Shown: positions 52,666-62,286, counted from the first letter of the stretch. The stretch is DNA of 64,000 bases from Phycisphaerales bacterium (GCA_029260555.1 JAJDCZ010000022.1:156187-220186), one strand, 5' to 3'. Notes: generated by a model not told the origin, from the letters alone. Translations and numbers: made by a program.

Positions 52666-53862
52666 ATGAATCAGGCAGCGGACAATCCCAGAGTATTACT
52701 TGCCATGTCTGGAGGCGTGGACTCGTCGGTGGCTGCAGCACTTCTCAAGGACCAGGGCTTTGATGTTGTGGGCTGTTTCATGCGGCTGGGTTCGCCCGGT
52801 GATGAGCTTGATACGCCACTTCCTGCAACTCAAGCATGCAAACCGGGTGTGAAGATCGGGCATCGGGGGTGTTGTTCGGTCGGGGATGCTGCTGATGCCA
52901 GGCTTGTCGCAGCCCATCTGGATATTCCGCTTTATGTTGTGAACTTTCGCAGCGAGTTTGGCCGAATCATTGATTATTTTGTTGATGAATATGCCAGGGG
53001 TCGCACACCAAACCCCTGTGTACGCTGCAATGACTGGCTCAAGTTTGGCAAGCTTCATGAGTACGCTTTGCAGATCGGAGCTTCGTTCATCGCCAGCGGG
53101 CACTATGCCCGGATCCAACAACACGATGACCAACTCGTCCTTTTGCGTGGCGTAGATGAGGGCAAGGATCAGTCGTATGTTCTCTTTGGCGTGCCTTGGG
53201 AGCAGCTGAGCCGCATGATGCTGCCGATTGGGAAGTACACCAAGGCAGAGATCCGCACGATTGCAAAAGAGCGTAACCTGCCCGTCTTTGACAAGCCCGA
53301 CTCGCAGGAAATCTGCTTTGTGCCTGATGATGATTATGCAGGTCTGATCGAAAGTCGCAGGCCTGAAATCAGTCAGCCTGGAAACATCGTGGATACTCAA
53401 GGCAACACGGTGGGTCAGCATCAGGGTCAGCACCGCTTTACGATCGGCCAAAGGCGAGGCGTGGGCGTTGCATTCGGGTATCCCATTTATGTTGTTGGCA
53501 AAGATCCGCAGCACAACACGGTCACCATCGGGTCAAAGCAGGATCTGCTGGCGATGGGCTGTGAAGCAGCAGAAGCAAACTGGCTGGTGGATACGCAGAG
53601 ATTTGCAGACTGGGTGCCTTGTTTTGCACAGATCCGTTACAACAGTGCAGCGGTTAGTGCGCAGGTGAAACTGATGCCTGAGGACACGAACGATTCAACG
53701 CATTCAGGCAGAATCGGTCGGTTCAGTGTTCGGTTTGATCAGCCTGTGGAAGCGGTCACGCCCGGTCAGGTGGTGGTTATTTATGATGCAAACGAGCCTG
53801 AGCTGGTGCTGGGGGGCGGGTGGATCACCCGTGCAGTCGATGGTCAATCCAGCTCAAAGTAA
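52666..53862 (+). CDS. mnmA: tRNA-specific 2-thiouridylase MnmA
   Basis: Makes the 2-thio group of wobble uridine in tRNA for Lys, Glu and Gln, about 398 residues. The PP-loop MSGGVDSSVAAALL binds ATP. The first catalytic Cys is in GRTPNPCVRCN and the second in SQEICFVP. FTIGQRRGVGVAFG is in the central domain; a beta-barrel C-terminus ends LGGGWITRAV. ATG 52666 follows GTG 52663 in the same frame and is preferred. The tail overlaps the convergent recQ gene by 19 nt. Confidence 0.94.
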   Translation: MNQAADNPRVLLAMSGGVDSSVAAALLKDQGFDVVGCFMRLGSPGDELDTPLPATQACKPGVKIGHRGCCSVGDAADARLVAAHLDIPLYVVNFRSEFGRIIDYFVDEYARGRTPNPCVRCNDWLKFGKLHEYALQIGASFIASGHYARIQQHDDQLVLLRGVDEGKDQSYVLFGVPWEQLSRMMLPIGKYTKAEIRTIAKERNLPVFDKPDSQEICFVPDDDYAGLIESRRPEISQPGNIVDTQGNTVGQHQGQHRFTIGQRRGVGVAFGYPIYVVGKDPQHNTVTIGSKQDLLAMGCEAAEANWLVDTQRFADWVPCFAQIRYNSAAVSAQVKLMPEDTNDSTHSGRIGRFSVRFDQPVEAVTPGQVVVIYDANEPELVLGGGWITRAVDGQSSSK

Positions 53863-55274
53863 TCAAGTACAAAGTCTCTGGGGTCTGGTGACTGGGTCAG
53901 TTTGACCATCTCCAGCAGCCTCATGAGGTCAGCTTTTTGCTTGGCGTCAATCTGTGCAGGGTCCAGGTCTTCATCGCGCAATGGTTTGACAAAGCGGTAG
54001 CGATCGTTCATGCCAGTGGGTTCGACCACGCCATACTTTGCCAGTGTGATCAGGCAGTATTCAGCTCGGCGGTCGCCCCGGTTTTTGTGAATGATGGCTT
54101 CGCGGAGTTCATCGACATCAAAGTCGCTGTGGTTGCAGCGCTGGAGGTATGTCGAGGCTTGCATGAGCAGGTCGGCTGAGGGGTTCATCCAGTTGACAAA
54201 CTGTTGCTGGATGGCCAGATCATCCTGGCTGTACAGGAGGCTGCAGACTGAGGGTTTGCCATCGCGGCCTGCTCTGCCGATTTCCTGATAGTACGCTTCG
54301 ACGCTGCCGGGCAACTGGGCATGGACCACGAACCGGATGTCGGGCTTGTCCACGCCCATGCCAAAGGCATTGGTTGCCAGCATCATCAAGCCATCGCTGG
54401 GCTGGGCATCAACAAAGCGCTGATAGATGCGTTTTTTCTGTCTGGGGTCGAGCTTGCCGTGGTATATGGCGAGTCGGTCACGATCTGTTTGCTGGCTCAG
54501 GAGATCTGCAAACCGCTCCAGATCCTTGATGAGTGAAAAATAGACGATGCCGGTTCCCGGATCGGCCTGAGCGGTTTCCAGAATCCGTTTGACCTTGTCG
54601 TTTTCATCCCACACAGGCACAATGCCCAGCTCAAGATTGGGTCGATCAATACCTGAGGCGAACAAAGGCATGGTTTGATCATCAAGCCCAAGGGTTGTGC
54701 GGATGTCATCACGCACACGGCGGGTTGCAGTGGCGGTGAGCGCGATGGTGGTGGGGGAGCCCATGAAAGATCGAAACTCGCCAACCATCTGGTAGGCGGG
54801 GCGAAAATCATGCCCCCATTTGGTGATGCAGTGTGCCTCATCGACAGCCAGCAGATGCACGCCGCCGGGTACGCGAGAAAGCGCGTCGATAAACTCGGGC
54901 TTGTCCATCCTTTCAGGTGTGACATAGACAAGCTCATACTTGCCCTGAGCCAGCGATTCATAACGCTGTGTGCGTTTTTCCCGGCTCAGTGTGCTGTTGA
55001 TGTAGGCAGCCTTGATGCCTCGCTTTTTGAGTGCATACACCTGGTCTTCCATGAGCGCGATTAGTGGGCTGAAGACCAGTGTGATGCCTTTGTCGCGCCG
55101 GGTTTTCATTGCTGCTGCGGGCAGTTGGTAGCACAGGCTTTTGCCGGATCCCGTAGGCAGCACGACCAGGGCATTCTGGTTGTTCATCACACGATCAATG
55201 ACGCGCTGCTGAATCGGATACAACGCATCGAGTGAAAAGCGTTCTTTGAGAATCGTGTCCACTGATTGTGTCAT
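53844..55274 (-). CDS. recQ: RecQ-family ATP-dependent DNA helicase, short form
   Basis: 476 residues. SF2 helicase motifs are clear: LPTGSGKSLCYQLPA (I), VDEAHCI (II), ALTATATRRVRDD (III), YYQEIGRAGRDG (VI). The C-terminal winged-helix/zinc region is reduced: the usual CRR and Cys-cluster are absent and the protein ends QSPDPRDFVLDYFELD, at the site where the zinc-binding motif would start. No HRDC domain. It is the last of a four-gene operon, overlapping the methyltransferase by four bases. It may act in recombination or stalled-fork repair with limited structural specificity. Confidence 0.9.
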   Translation of the reverse strand: MTQSVDTILKERFSLDALYPIQQRVIDRVMNNQNALVVLPTGSGKSLCYQLPAAAMKTRRDKGITLVFSPLIALMEDQVYALKKRGIKAAYINSTLSREKRTQRYESLAQGKYELVYVTPERMDKPEFIDALSRVPGGVHLLAVDEAHCITKWGHDFRPAYQMVGEFRSFMGSPTTIALTATATRRVRDDIRTTLGLDDQTMPLFASGIDRPNLELGIVPVWDENDKVKRILETAQADPGTGIVYFSLIKDLERFADLLSQQTDRDRLAIYHGKLDPRQKKRIYQRFVDAQPSDGLMMLATNAFGMGVDKPDIRFVVHAQLPGSVEAYYQEIGRAGRDGKPSVCSLLYSQDDLAIQQQFVNWMNPSADLLMQASTYLQRCNHSDFDVDELREAIIHKNRGDRRAEYCLITLAKYGVVEPTGMNDRYRFVKPLRDEDLDPAQIDAKQKADLMRLLEMVKLTQSPDPRDFVLDYFELD

Positions 55275-56113
55275 CGAGTTGGTCGGTCCATAACTTTTTT
55301 CATAATGAACAGGTAGTTGAAGCCTCGCATGAAAAAGTTGCCTTGCTCAGCGGCTTTGTGCCAGTTGCCTCGCTTGAGCTTGGTGTTGTGTCTGACCACG
55401 CAGATGATGTCCACCGCGATAAAACGTTGTTGGAGCAGGTTGAACAGCTCAAAGCCAATGGGCATGAATGTGCCGGGTGTGCCTTGCTGGGTGCCTTTGC
55501 GTTTTTTCCATGAATCGCTGACATACAGAGCCATGTATCGGCGATCTTTCAGGACGCGGTGAATCTCGTCGATCACCGTTTTCATGGCATTGTAATAGTC
55601 CTGGCCGCCATCATCGCTGGCAGCATCAAGCTTGCCGATGCAGCGTGGGTCATCGGAATAATCCACATGCGTTGAGTAAGGCGGATCAATGAAAACAAAG
55701 TCAGCCTTGGCATCTTCAAGTGGCAGCTTGCGGGCATCAGCGCGGAAGATGTCCGTTCGCGTGGGGCTCAGGTCATAGCCCAAAGCACGGCGTTTAAGGT
55801 CGCGTGCGACATCCATCGTCGTGCCACTGCCACACATTGGATCGACGATGAGATCTTTTTCCCGTGTGTACCGTTGGAGAAGTTGCCAGATGACCCAGCT
55901 GGGGGTGGCGCCGGTGTAGTTTTTGTCGCCTTGCATGGTTGAGCCATCAGATGCGTCATAATGCTGGCTGGGATATTCCCAGAGCGTTGTTGTGAGCATC
56001 TTCAGCGCGGGTCTGCTGCCGGGCTTGATGTTGCGACTGGCTGGCCCGGTCTTTTTCCCCCGTGCTTTTCGGCGAGGATTTTCGCTCGCGTTTCCGGGCC
56101 GATCTGCGTTCAT
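55271..56113 (-). CDS. orphan DNA methyltransferase
   Basis: 280 residues. Motif I (AdoMet) is DPMCGSGTT and motif IV is IDPPYSTH; motif I precedes IV, giving a gamma-like order rather than the common beta order, with no obvious target-recognition insert. A basic N-terminus (RRKARGKKTG) could bind DNA. DPPY suggests N6-adenine or N4-cytosine methylation, but modification of RNA or protein cannot be excluded. It overlaps both neighbours by four bases (ATGA at each end), so the operon is translationally coupled. No restriction endonuclease is nearby. Confidence 0.78.
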   Translation of the reverse strand: MNADRPGNASENPRRKARGKKTGPASRNIKPGSRPALKMLTTTLWEYPSQHYDASDGSTMQGDKNYTGATPSWVIWQLLQRYTREKDLIVDPMCGSGTTMDVARDLKRRALGYDLSPTRTDIFRADARKLPLEDAKADFVFIDPPYSTHVDYSDDPRCIGKLDAASDDGGQDYYNAMKTVIDEIHRVLKDRRYMALYVSDSWKKRKGTQQGTPGTFMPIGFELFNLLQQRFIAVDIICVVRHNTKLKRGNWHKAAEQGNFFMRGFNYLFIMKKVMDRPTR

Positions 56114-57153
56114 GGCAGCAGCTCAATGAGTCGAGCCTTGACCTTGTTGATGGGCTTGTTGACTCTGGCGCCTGCAGCCTGGGCGTGGCCACCGCCTCCA
56201 AACTTCTGGGCGAGCTGGTTGACATTGACGCCATCAGGTCCGGCCTTTGAGCGCAGGCTGAGCTTGGTCAAGGGCGTTGGCTCTGTTGCGGCTTCGGTCA
56301 ACACCACCGAGACCTTCACCGAGGCGATCGACAGGGCCAGGTCAGCAAAACCGCCCGAATCGCCCGGTGCAGCATCACATTCTGCAAAGTCGTAAGTGTG
56401 CTGAGTAATGATCGCGAGTTTGCCATCGTGGTGCAGCTCAAGACTGGCAAGAGCCCTGGCCATCAGTTTGTACCGTGAAGGCCGATCCCGCTGTTCGACA
56501 AGCTGATAGATCGTGGGCTGATCCGCGCCAGCTTCAAGCAGATCCGCAGCAAGCCTGAGCGTGCGAGGCTTGGTGTTGGAATGACGAAACCAGCCCGTAT
56601 CCGTAGCAATTCCCATGAAACATGCCTGGGCAACATTCTCTGGTAGCTCAGCGGGGCTGTCCAAACCAAGAATCAGTGTGGCTAGCTCAGCAATGGTCAC
56701 ACACACCGCAGCGGCACTGCTGTCGACAAGCATGCGATCGGCCACATCGCCATGCCCTTGCAGATGATGATCTATGACCGTGGCTTTATGCTTGTGTTTT
56801 CGCAACCAGGGCTCAACATCAGAAAGCTGCGACCATGAACCCGTGTCCAGAATCACAATGGCATCGGGCTCATCTGCTGGTGGCCAGTTTTTTTCGACAA
56901 GTTCATAAGGCGTATCACCAGCTGCTCCTGTAATCCAGGTCGGCATCGGCCCGGCATACCAGCAGCGAGCATCAATGTTCTTTGCTCTCAATGCCCGGCA
57001 GAGTCCAAGCGTTGATCCCACAGCATCGCCATCGGGCTTGGTGTGTGTCAAAATCATCACAGAGCGCTGATTCAGCAGCCAGTCAGAGATTTCCTTGAGC
57101 GTGGTGTTGGTCTGCCAGGGGGAGGGGTTGTCGTGTGCTGCGTTTGAAGACAT
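56110..57153 (-). CDS. DHH-family phosphoesterase (NrnA-like)
   Basis: 347 residues. DHH subfamily I hydrolase: HTKPDGDAVGSTLGL is motif I, IVILDTGSWSQL is motif II, ATVIDHHLQGHG holds DHH, and GFADLALSIASV to the GGGGHAQAAGARV block (DHHA1) closes the C-terminal domain. The best match is NrnA, which degrades nanoRNA and 3'-phosphoadenosine 5'-phosphate; related GdpP-type enzymes hydrolyse cyclic di-AMP. Signal or membrane segments are absent, so it is cytoplasmic. Starts 18 nt after ribF. Confidence 0.86.
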   Translation of the reverse strand: MSSNAAHDNPSPWQTNTTLKEISDWLLNQRSVMILTHTKPDGDAVGSTLGLCRALRAKNIDARCWYAGPMPTWITGAAGDTPYELVEKNWPPADEPDAIVILDTGSWSQLSDVEPWLRKHKHKATVIDHHLQGHGDVADRMLVDSSAAAVCVTIAELATLILGLDSPAELPENVAQACFMGIATDTGWFRHSNTKPRTLRLAADLLEAGADQPTIYQLVEQRDRPSRYKLMARALASLELHHDGKLAIITQHTYDFAECDAAPGDSGGFADLALSIASVKVSVVLTEAATEPTPLTKLSLRSKAGPDGVNVNQLAQKFGGGGHAQAAGARVNKPINKVKARLIELLP

Positions 57154-57171
57154 ATGTGTTGGGTCCGTTGA

Positions 57172-58224
57172 TCAAAGTGGTATTGGTGACGCCTCAGCAG
57201 CGATGCCCGGCATGACAGTGGGTGATTGAGCAAGCAGTATGGTAACTCGGGCCAGATCTCTTTTGAGTTGGTGCGTCAGGGACAGTGCTGAAGCAAAGCG
57301 GATCTGATCTCGAACCCAGTGTGTGAAGTTGAGAGCGATGGGCCAGCCGTATTCCTGCAGGCCGTCGATGCGCACGCCATCACTGGCAAGGTCAACATCA
57401 AGCAGATGGGCTTCAACAACATGGGTCACCGCATCAAAGGTGGGGCGTTTGCCAACATTGATCGCAGCTCGACTATTCGAGCCATCGGGAAGTGTTGCCC
57501 AGCCTGCGTATACGCCATCAGCAGGCAACAGGTTATCAGTGAGAAGATTGGCAGTGGGAAAGCCTATGGATCGCCCGCGTCGATCGCCGCGCTGAACGGT
57601 GCTGATGATCTGGTAAGGGCGACCCAGCATCAGATTAACATCCACCATGCGTCCCTGCCTGATCAGCCTCCGGGTATGTGTGCTTGAAGCGCGGACAATG
57701 AGTTGGTCGTCCTGGGCAATTTCAACGGGGGTGACGACACTCACATCAAAACCCATGTCGTTGCCAAGTTGTTTGAGCGTATTGATATTGCCAGCACGAT
57801 TGGCACCAAAGTGAAAATCTGTGCCTTCCACGATGCAGGACATGGCATATTCATCGACCAGCCAGCGTACGAACATTTCCGGGGTCTGGCTGAGCAAGTC
57901 CGGTGTTGGTGAAAGTTTGATGATTTCATCAATGCCGAGGTCATTGAGGAGTTCAGATCGCTGCTCAAAGCTGGTCAGCCTGCCGGGCACGCGATCAGGC
58001 TTGAGGACTGATGCGGGATGGGGATCAAGCACCAGCGCCAGCGTGCGGAGGGGGCTTGGCGGGGTTGGTGTGGGGGGTGTGGGGGGTGTGGGGAAAGTCG
58101 TGGGGGGGGCTGGGGGCTGGGGGGGCGGGCGATGGGTGTATGTCATAGCTCGGCGTGCAAGGGCTTGATGCCCCAGATGCACGCCGTCAAAGCTGCCGAT
58201 CAGGATGACGCTTGGTTTGCTCAT
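57172..58224 (-). CDS. ribF: bifunctional riboflavin kinase / FAD synthetase with Pro/Thr insertion
   Basis: 350 residues. The N-terminal FAD-synthetase (nucleotidyltransferase) motif GSFDGVHLGHQALARRAM gives the start. FMN/FAD domain blocks SIGFPTANLL and YGWPIALNFT are in the C-terminal kinase. Between residues ~31 and 61 is a Pro/Thr tract (THRPPPQPPAPP, then TPPTPP repeats), encoded by a G-rich tandem repeat. Other RibF proteins lack it, so it is probably an expanded loop near the first domain. It heads the operon with nrnA, methyltransferase and recQ; the operon is divergent from putA. Confidence 0.87.
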   Translation of the reverse strand: MSKPSVILIGSFDGVHLGHQALARRAMTYTHRPPPQPPAPPTTFPTPPTPPTPTPPSPLRTLALVLDPHPASVLKPDRVPGRLTSFEQRSELLNDLGIDEIIKLSPTPDLLSQTPEMFVRWLVDEYAMSCIVEGTDFHFGANRAGNINTLKQLGNDMGFDVSVVTPVEIAQDDQLIVRASSTHTRRLIRQGRMVDVNLMLGRPYQIISTVQRGDRRGRSIGFPTANLLTDNLLPADGVYAGWATLPDGSNSRAAINVGKRPTFDAVTHVVEAHLLDVDLASDGVRIDGLQEYGWPIALNFTHWVRDQIRFASALSLTHQLKRDLARVTILLAQSPTVMPGIAAEASPIPL

Positions 58225-58401
58225 ATGCGGGGAAGAACACTAGGGACGCAGCACGCGCCTCGCAAGCGAGGGCGTTAATCGAAAATCAGCCTTGCTTTTG
58301 ACCCATCGAGTGCCAGATGAGCCACATATACTCCGCACCGTAGTGCAAATGTGTCAGCACCATGTCAATAACTGTACCCAAAGGACGCGGGAGCCTGCTC
58401 C

Positions 58402-61400
58402 ATGGCGATTTTTTCACGCAAACCACGCTCAAAGGTCAGGACCGTCCAGACCTTTTCCCCGCACGCTGTAACAACGCCTTCTGGCTCAGACAATCAGCGT
58501 AACGCGCGCATCTTCGAGGCTGGCGAGCACATGCTTGACCTGGCCAATCAGCACAAAACCGGGCTTCTTTCTGCCCGATTCTATTCAGATAAACTTATGG
58601 ACTGGTCCATGCAGGACCACGCTTTCAAGGTTCAGCTCTTTCGCTTTGTTGATGCCTTTCCCATGCTGCGGACACCGGAGCTGGTGCATGACCACCTGCT
58701 GGACTATCTCACGCAGCCCGGAGTCAAGGCTCCGCCCGGGCTTGATCTGGGGCTTCGCGCTTCGGGCATTGCCAAAGGGCTGGCAGCCAAGACCATCTCA
58801 GGTCGAATCGAAGCCATGGCCAAGCAGTTCATCGCAGGCACCGATGCGGCCAGCGCCTTGTCCAATCTTCAGCGTCTGTGGAAAGATGGCATCGCATTTT
58901 CGGTCGATCTGCTCGGCGAAGCCTGCGTCTCAGATGCTGAAGCGGATCTGTATCGCGACAAATATCTGGATCTGGTCAACAACCTGCCTGAAAAAGTCAG
59001 CTCCTGGAAACCCGATCCAAGACTCGAAACCGATCACCTTGGACCAATCCCGCGAACCAATGTTTCCATTAAAATATCTTCACTCAGCGCCCGGTGTCAT
59101 CCTGTTGATACCGAAGGCGCCATCCAGGATCTCATGACGCGCATCGTGCCGATCCTTGAAGCAGCCCGAGACAAAGGCGTGTTCGTGAACTTTGATATGG
59201 AGCAGTTTGCTCTGAAGGATCTGACGCTTGAACTCTTTGAGAGATGCTGTCAGAAGATCGACTTTCATGCAGGTCTGGCGATGCAGGCGTATCTCAAGTC
59301 AGGCGTGGAAGATGCCAGGCGAGTGTGTCAATGGGCACAAAGGACAGGCCGACGGGTAACCGTCAGGCTGGTCAAGGGTGCCTACTGGGATTCTGAAACG
59401 ATTCATGCAGAGGAAATGGGCTGGCCCTGCCCGGTCTGGAACAAAAAATGTCAGACTGATGCCTGCTTTGAGCGCATGGCTGAGGTCTTTCTTGATGCAT
59501 GTCCCAAAGATCCATCAGATGGTGGTGTATGTCTGGCGCTGGGTTCACACAATGTCCGGTCCATCGCAGCGGCACTGGTTGGGCTGGAAGAACGAAATCT
59601 GCCTGTGAACGCGATCGAGCTACAGATGCTCCATGGCATGGCGGATCAACTCAAATACGCTGGTGCCCAGATGGACCTGCGCGTTCGTGAATACATCCCT
59701 GTTGGTGAAATGATCCCTGGCATGGCTTATCTGGTCCGGCGGCTGCTGGAAAACACTTCCAACGAGTCCTGGCTCAAGGCAGGCTTTCTTGATAACGCAG
59801 ACCCTCAGGTCTTGCTGGCAGACCCTGCCCGGGAAGAGCCGGTTGCGCCTGATCTTTATGAGTTGGCAGCGACACGCCATGAACTTTCGCGAGCTGTTGC
59901 AGAACTTGGCGATTCCAAGCCATTCATCAACGAACCCATGCGCGATTTTTCTCAGGAATCAGTTCGCAAAGCTTTCGCCAGTGCTGTGGCAAAGGCTCGT
60001 GTGCCTGAGATTGCAAATGACCGCACGCCTGAGCACGCCTTGGTCATGGTTGACAAGGCCGATGCAGCCTTTGACGCATGGCGTGATGAAACACCATTGA
60101 ATCGCGCACAGATGATCTGCAAAGCTGCGGATCTCATGCGAAATCGGCGCGACGAGCTATCTGGTGTGCTGATTAAGGAGTCGGGTAAAACCTGGGCAGA
60201 GGCAGATGCAGATGTTTGCGAAGCGATTGACTTTTGTGAGTATTACGCACGATGTGCGATGCCTTTGTTTACGCGGGAGAGGCTGGGGCGATTCATTGGC
60301 GAACTCGATGAACTCTGGTACCAACCCAGAGGCGTTGCGGTGGTCATCAGCCCCTGGAACTTCCCGCTAGCCATTGCCTGTGGCATGGCTGTGGCAGCAC
60401 TGGTCACGGGAAACACGGTCATCCTCAAGCCCGCAGAGCAAACGCCAGGCATCGCATCAATCCTGGCAGATATTCTGCACAATGCAGGTGTGCCCGGGGA
60501 TGTGCTTCAGCTTTGTCCTGGGCTGGGTGAGACGACGGGGGCATTTCTTGTTCGAGAACCTCGTGTGGGGTTGATCGCTTTTACGGGTTCCAAGGCTGTG
60601 GGTCTGGACATTATCAATGCTGCGGGGGGCACTCTGCCCGAGCAGAGCCATGTCAAGAAGGTTGTCTGTGAGATGGGAGGCAAGAACGCCATCATCATCG
60701 ATATTTCAGCGGATCTTGATGAAGCTGTCCTAGGCGTGCGACACTCAGCCTTTGCCTTTCAGGGACAAAAATGCTCAGCGTGCAGCAGAGTGATCGTTGT
60801 TGATCCTGAAGGTCCAGATGGTAAAACAACCCAGACTTTTCTGACACGATTCGTCGAGGCAACACGCTCTCTGGTTGTTGGCGATCCTGCGCTTCCTGGT
60901 TCGGACATGGGACCTGTCATTGATGACGATTCTGCAGCCAAGATTCGCAGCATGATTCAGATTGCAAAGGACGAAGGCAACACGCTGGCGCTGGGCATGG
61001 ATGCGGGTTTAGTTGAGTCTCAAGAGGTTAAGCCGAGAAACTACATCGGGCCTTGCATCTTTACGGGGGTCAAGCCCAGCGACACCATCGCCACTCAGGA
61101 AATCTTCGGCCCGGTGGTCGCGGTGATTCACGCCAGAGACTTTGATGAGGCGCTGATGATTGCCAACAGCGTGCCTTACAAACTCACCGGTGGCGTGTAC
61201 AGCCGCAAGCCTGCTCATATTGAAAAAGCCAAACGACAGTTCCGTGTTGGTAATCTGTATATCAACCGAAGCTGCACAGGCGCTCTGGTCGCCCGTCAGC
61301 CCTTCGGCGGCTTTGGCATGAGTGGTGTGGGGTCAAAAGCAGGCGGGGCGGACTACCTGCTTCAGTTTGTTGAGCCTCGCGTGAGTAGCGAAAACACCAT

Positions 61401-61428
61401 GCGGCGTGGCTTTGCTCCCGAGTTGTAA
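58402..61428 (+). CDS. putA: bifunctional proline dehydrogenase / glutamate-semialdehyde dehydrogenase
   Basis: 1008 residues. PRODH barrel at about 100-480 has RLVKGAYWDSE and RVREYIPVGEM (substrate/FAD contacts). The P5C dehydrogenase at about 530-1000 has the catalytic Cys in FQGQKCSACSR, the Rossmann FTGSKAVGLDI and CEMGGKNAII (Glu base). The two activities turn proline to glutamate, with FAD passing electrons to quinones and NAD as second acceptor. There is no N-terminal ribbon-helix-helix, so it is not the transcription-repressor form. ATG 58402 is supported by GGGAG. Convergent with the sigma-like gene. Confidence 0.94.
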   Translation: MAIFSRKPRSKVRTVQTFSPHAVTTPSGSDNQRNARIFEAGEHMLDLANQHKTGLLSARFYSDKLMDWSMQDHAFKVQLFRFVDAFPMLRTPELVHDHLLDYLTQPGVKAPPGLDLGLRASGIAKGLAAKTISGRIEAMAKQFIAGTDAASALSNLQRLWKDGIAFSVDLLGEACVSDAEADLYRDKYLDLVNNLPEKVSSWKPDPRLETDHLGPIPRTNVSIKISSLSARCHPVDTEGAIQDLMTRIVPILEAARDKGVFVNFDMEQFALKDLTLELFERCCQKIDFHAGLAMQAYLKSGVEDARRVCQWAQRTGRRVTVRLVKGAYWDSETIHAEEMGWPCPVWNKKCQTDACFERMAEVFLDACPKDPSDGGVCLALGSHNVRSIAAALVGLEERNLPVNAIELQMLHGMADQLKYAGAQMDLRVREYIPVGEMIPGMAYLVRRLLENTSNESWLKAGFLDNADPQVLLADPAREEPVAPDLYELAATRHELSRAVAELGDSKPFINEPMRDFSQESVRKAFASAVAKARVPEIANDRTPEHALVMVDKADAAFDAWRDETPLNRAQMICKAADLMRNRRDELSGVLIKESGKTWAEADADVCEAIDFCEYYARCAMPLFTRERLGRFIGELDELWYQPRGVAVVISPWNFPLAIACGMAVAALVTGNTVILKPAEQTPGIASILADILHNAGVPGDVLQLCPGLGETTGAFLVREPRVGLIAFTGSKAVGLDIINAAGGTLPEQSHVKKVVCEMGGKNAIIIDISADLDEAVLGVRHSAFAFQGQKCSACSRVIVVDPEGPDGKTTQTFLTRFVEATRSLVVGDPALPGSDMGPVIDDDSAAKIRSMIQIAKDEGNTLALGMDAGLVESQEVKPRNYIGPCIFTGVKPSDTIATQEIFGPVVAVIHARDFDEALMIANSVPYKLTGGVYSRKPAHIEKAKRQFRVGNLYINRSCTGALVARQPFGGFGMSGVGSKAGGADYLLQFVEPRVSSENTMRRGFAPEL

Positions 61429-61440
61429 TATCGGTGTTAT

Positions 61441-62286
61441 TTAGACGCCGCCACGGCCGCCACCAGTTTGTTCGCCGCCACCGGCGCGACTTGTATTTGT
61501 TGCCAACAACTGAGGTGTAGCAAGATTTTGTGTTGAGAGGTTGCCTTTGCCGCCTCGGCCACCGGTCTGCTCGCCGCCTTTGGCAATAACCGGGCTGACG
61601 AGCACGAACGACGCTGCGACGAGCACGATCATGCCCAGTGTGCTGAGTTTGGCGGCGGGAGTGAGGACTTTTTGCACTGCAGCCTGTGCCTGCTTGCGTG
61701 CCCGTGAACGCATCTGCTGGATTGTGTTCAGGTTCATGGTTTTTTCGTCCGTTCGCTTGATCAGTTCATCATCTGAAGCTGAGGTCGCGCCCAGGGCCAG
61801 AGCGATTCGTTGTTTTTCACTCTGTTCAGGCCAGGAAGCTGCCAGTTGGGCACGAACGCGAGGCTTGATCTTTTCGCGCAGGGTTGCCAGATCGTGTTGA
61901 ACTTGTTCATCGTGTTCATATTGATCCGCGCCTGGCATTGAGCTGAGCTTCTCGATGCGTGACATGCCTGCAAGATGCTGGCGTTTGCGTGCCTGGAGCC
62001 TCCAGTGCTTGCGGCAGAGTGCCAGGTATGACCACCGTGCGATCACGCCTGCATTTCGCGCCAGCCTTTGAACAGCTTTTTCAGGTGTGGGATTATCGTG
62101 AAAGGTTGGCGCCTGATCTTTGAGCAGCATTTTCCACATGCGATCATCGACCCAGGCCATCATTTCGTCAGCGTCCATGGTGTTGTCGGTGAGAGACCTG
62201 CTGAGTGATCGGCAGGCTGCTTCAAGGCGGGGCCTGGCATCATCGTTATAGAGCTTCCAGAAAAGGTCGTGCTGATGCGTGTTCAT
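61441..62286 (-). CDS. membrane-tethered sigma-factor-like protein with Gly-rich tail
   Basis: 281 residues, no family recognised with confidence. Residues 1-110 resemble ECF sigma region 2 (FWKLYNDDARPRLEAACRS; DADEMMAWVDDRMWKML; QRLARNAGVIARWSYLALCR). Residues 150-215 resemble region 4 with a helix-turn-helix-like MNLNTIQQMRSRARKQ. A membrane helix (STLGMIVLVAASFVLVSPVI) lies at about 216-235, followed by a short periplasmic Gly-rich tail with two GGEQTGG-type repeats (KGGEQTGGRGGKG, GGGEQTGGGRGG). Planctomycetes have ECF proteins with C-terminal membrane extensions, which fits. It overlaps the TPR gene by four bases. Confidence 0.55.
   Translation of the reverse strand: MNTHQHDLFWKLYNDDARPRLEAACRSLSRSLTDNTMDADEMMAWVDDRMWKMLLKDQAPTFHDNPTPEKAVQRLARNAGVIARWSYLALCRKHWRLQARKRQHLAGMSRIEKLSSMPGADQYEHDEQVQHDLATLREKIKPRVRAQLAASWPEQSEKQRIALALGATSASDDELIKRTDEKTMNLNTIQQMRSRARKQAQAAVQKVLTPAAKLSTLGMIVLVAASFVLVSPVIAKGGEQTGGRGGKGNLSTQNLATPQLLATNTSRAGGGEQTGGGRGGV

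Noticed and set aside
53844..53862. Frameshift explaining the short RecQ C-terminus
   Set aside because: The end overlaps mnmA by only 19 nt and no continuing Cys-rich frame was seen, so a natural short form is simpler.
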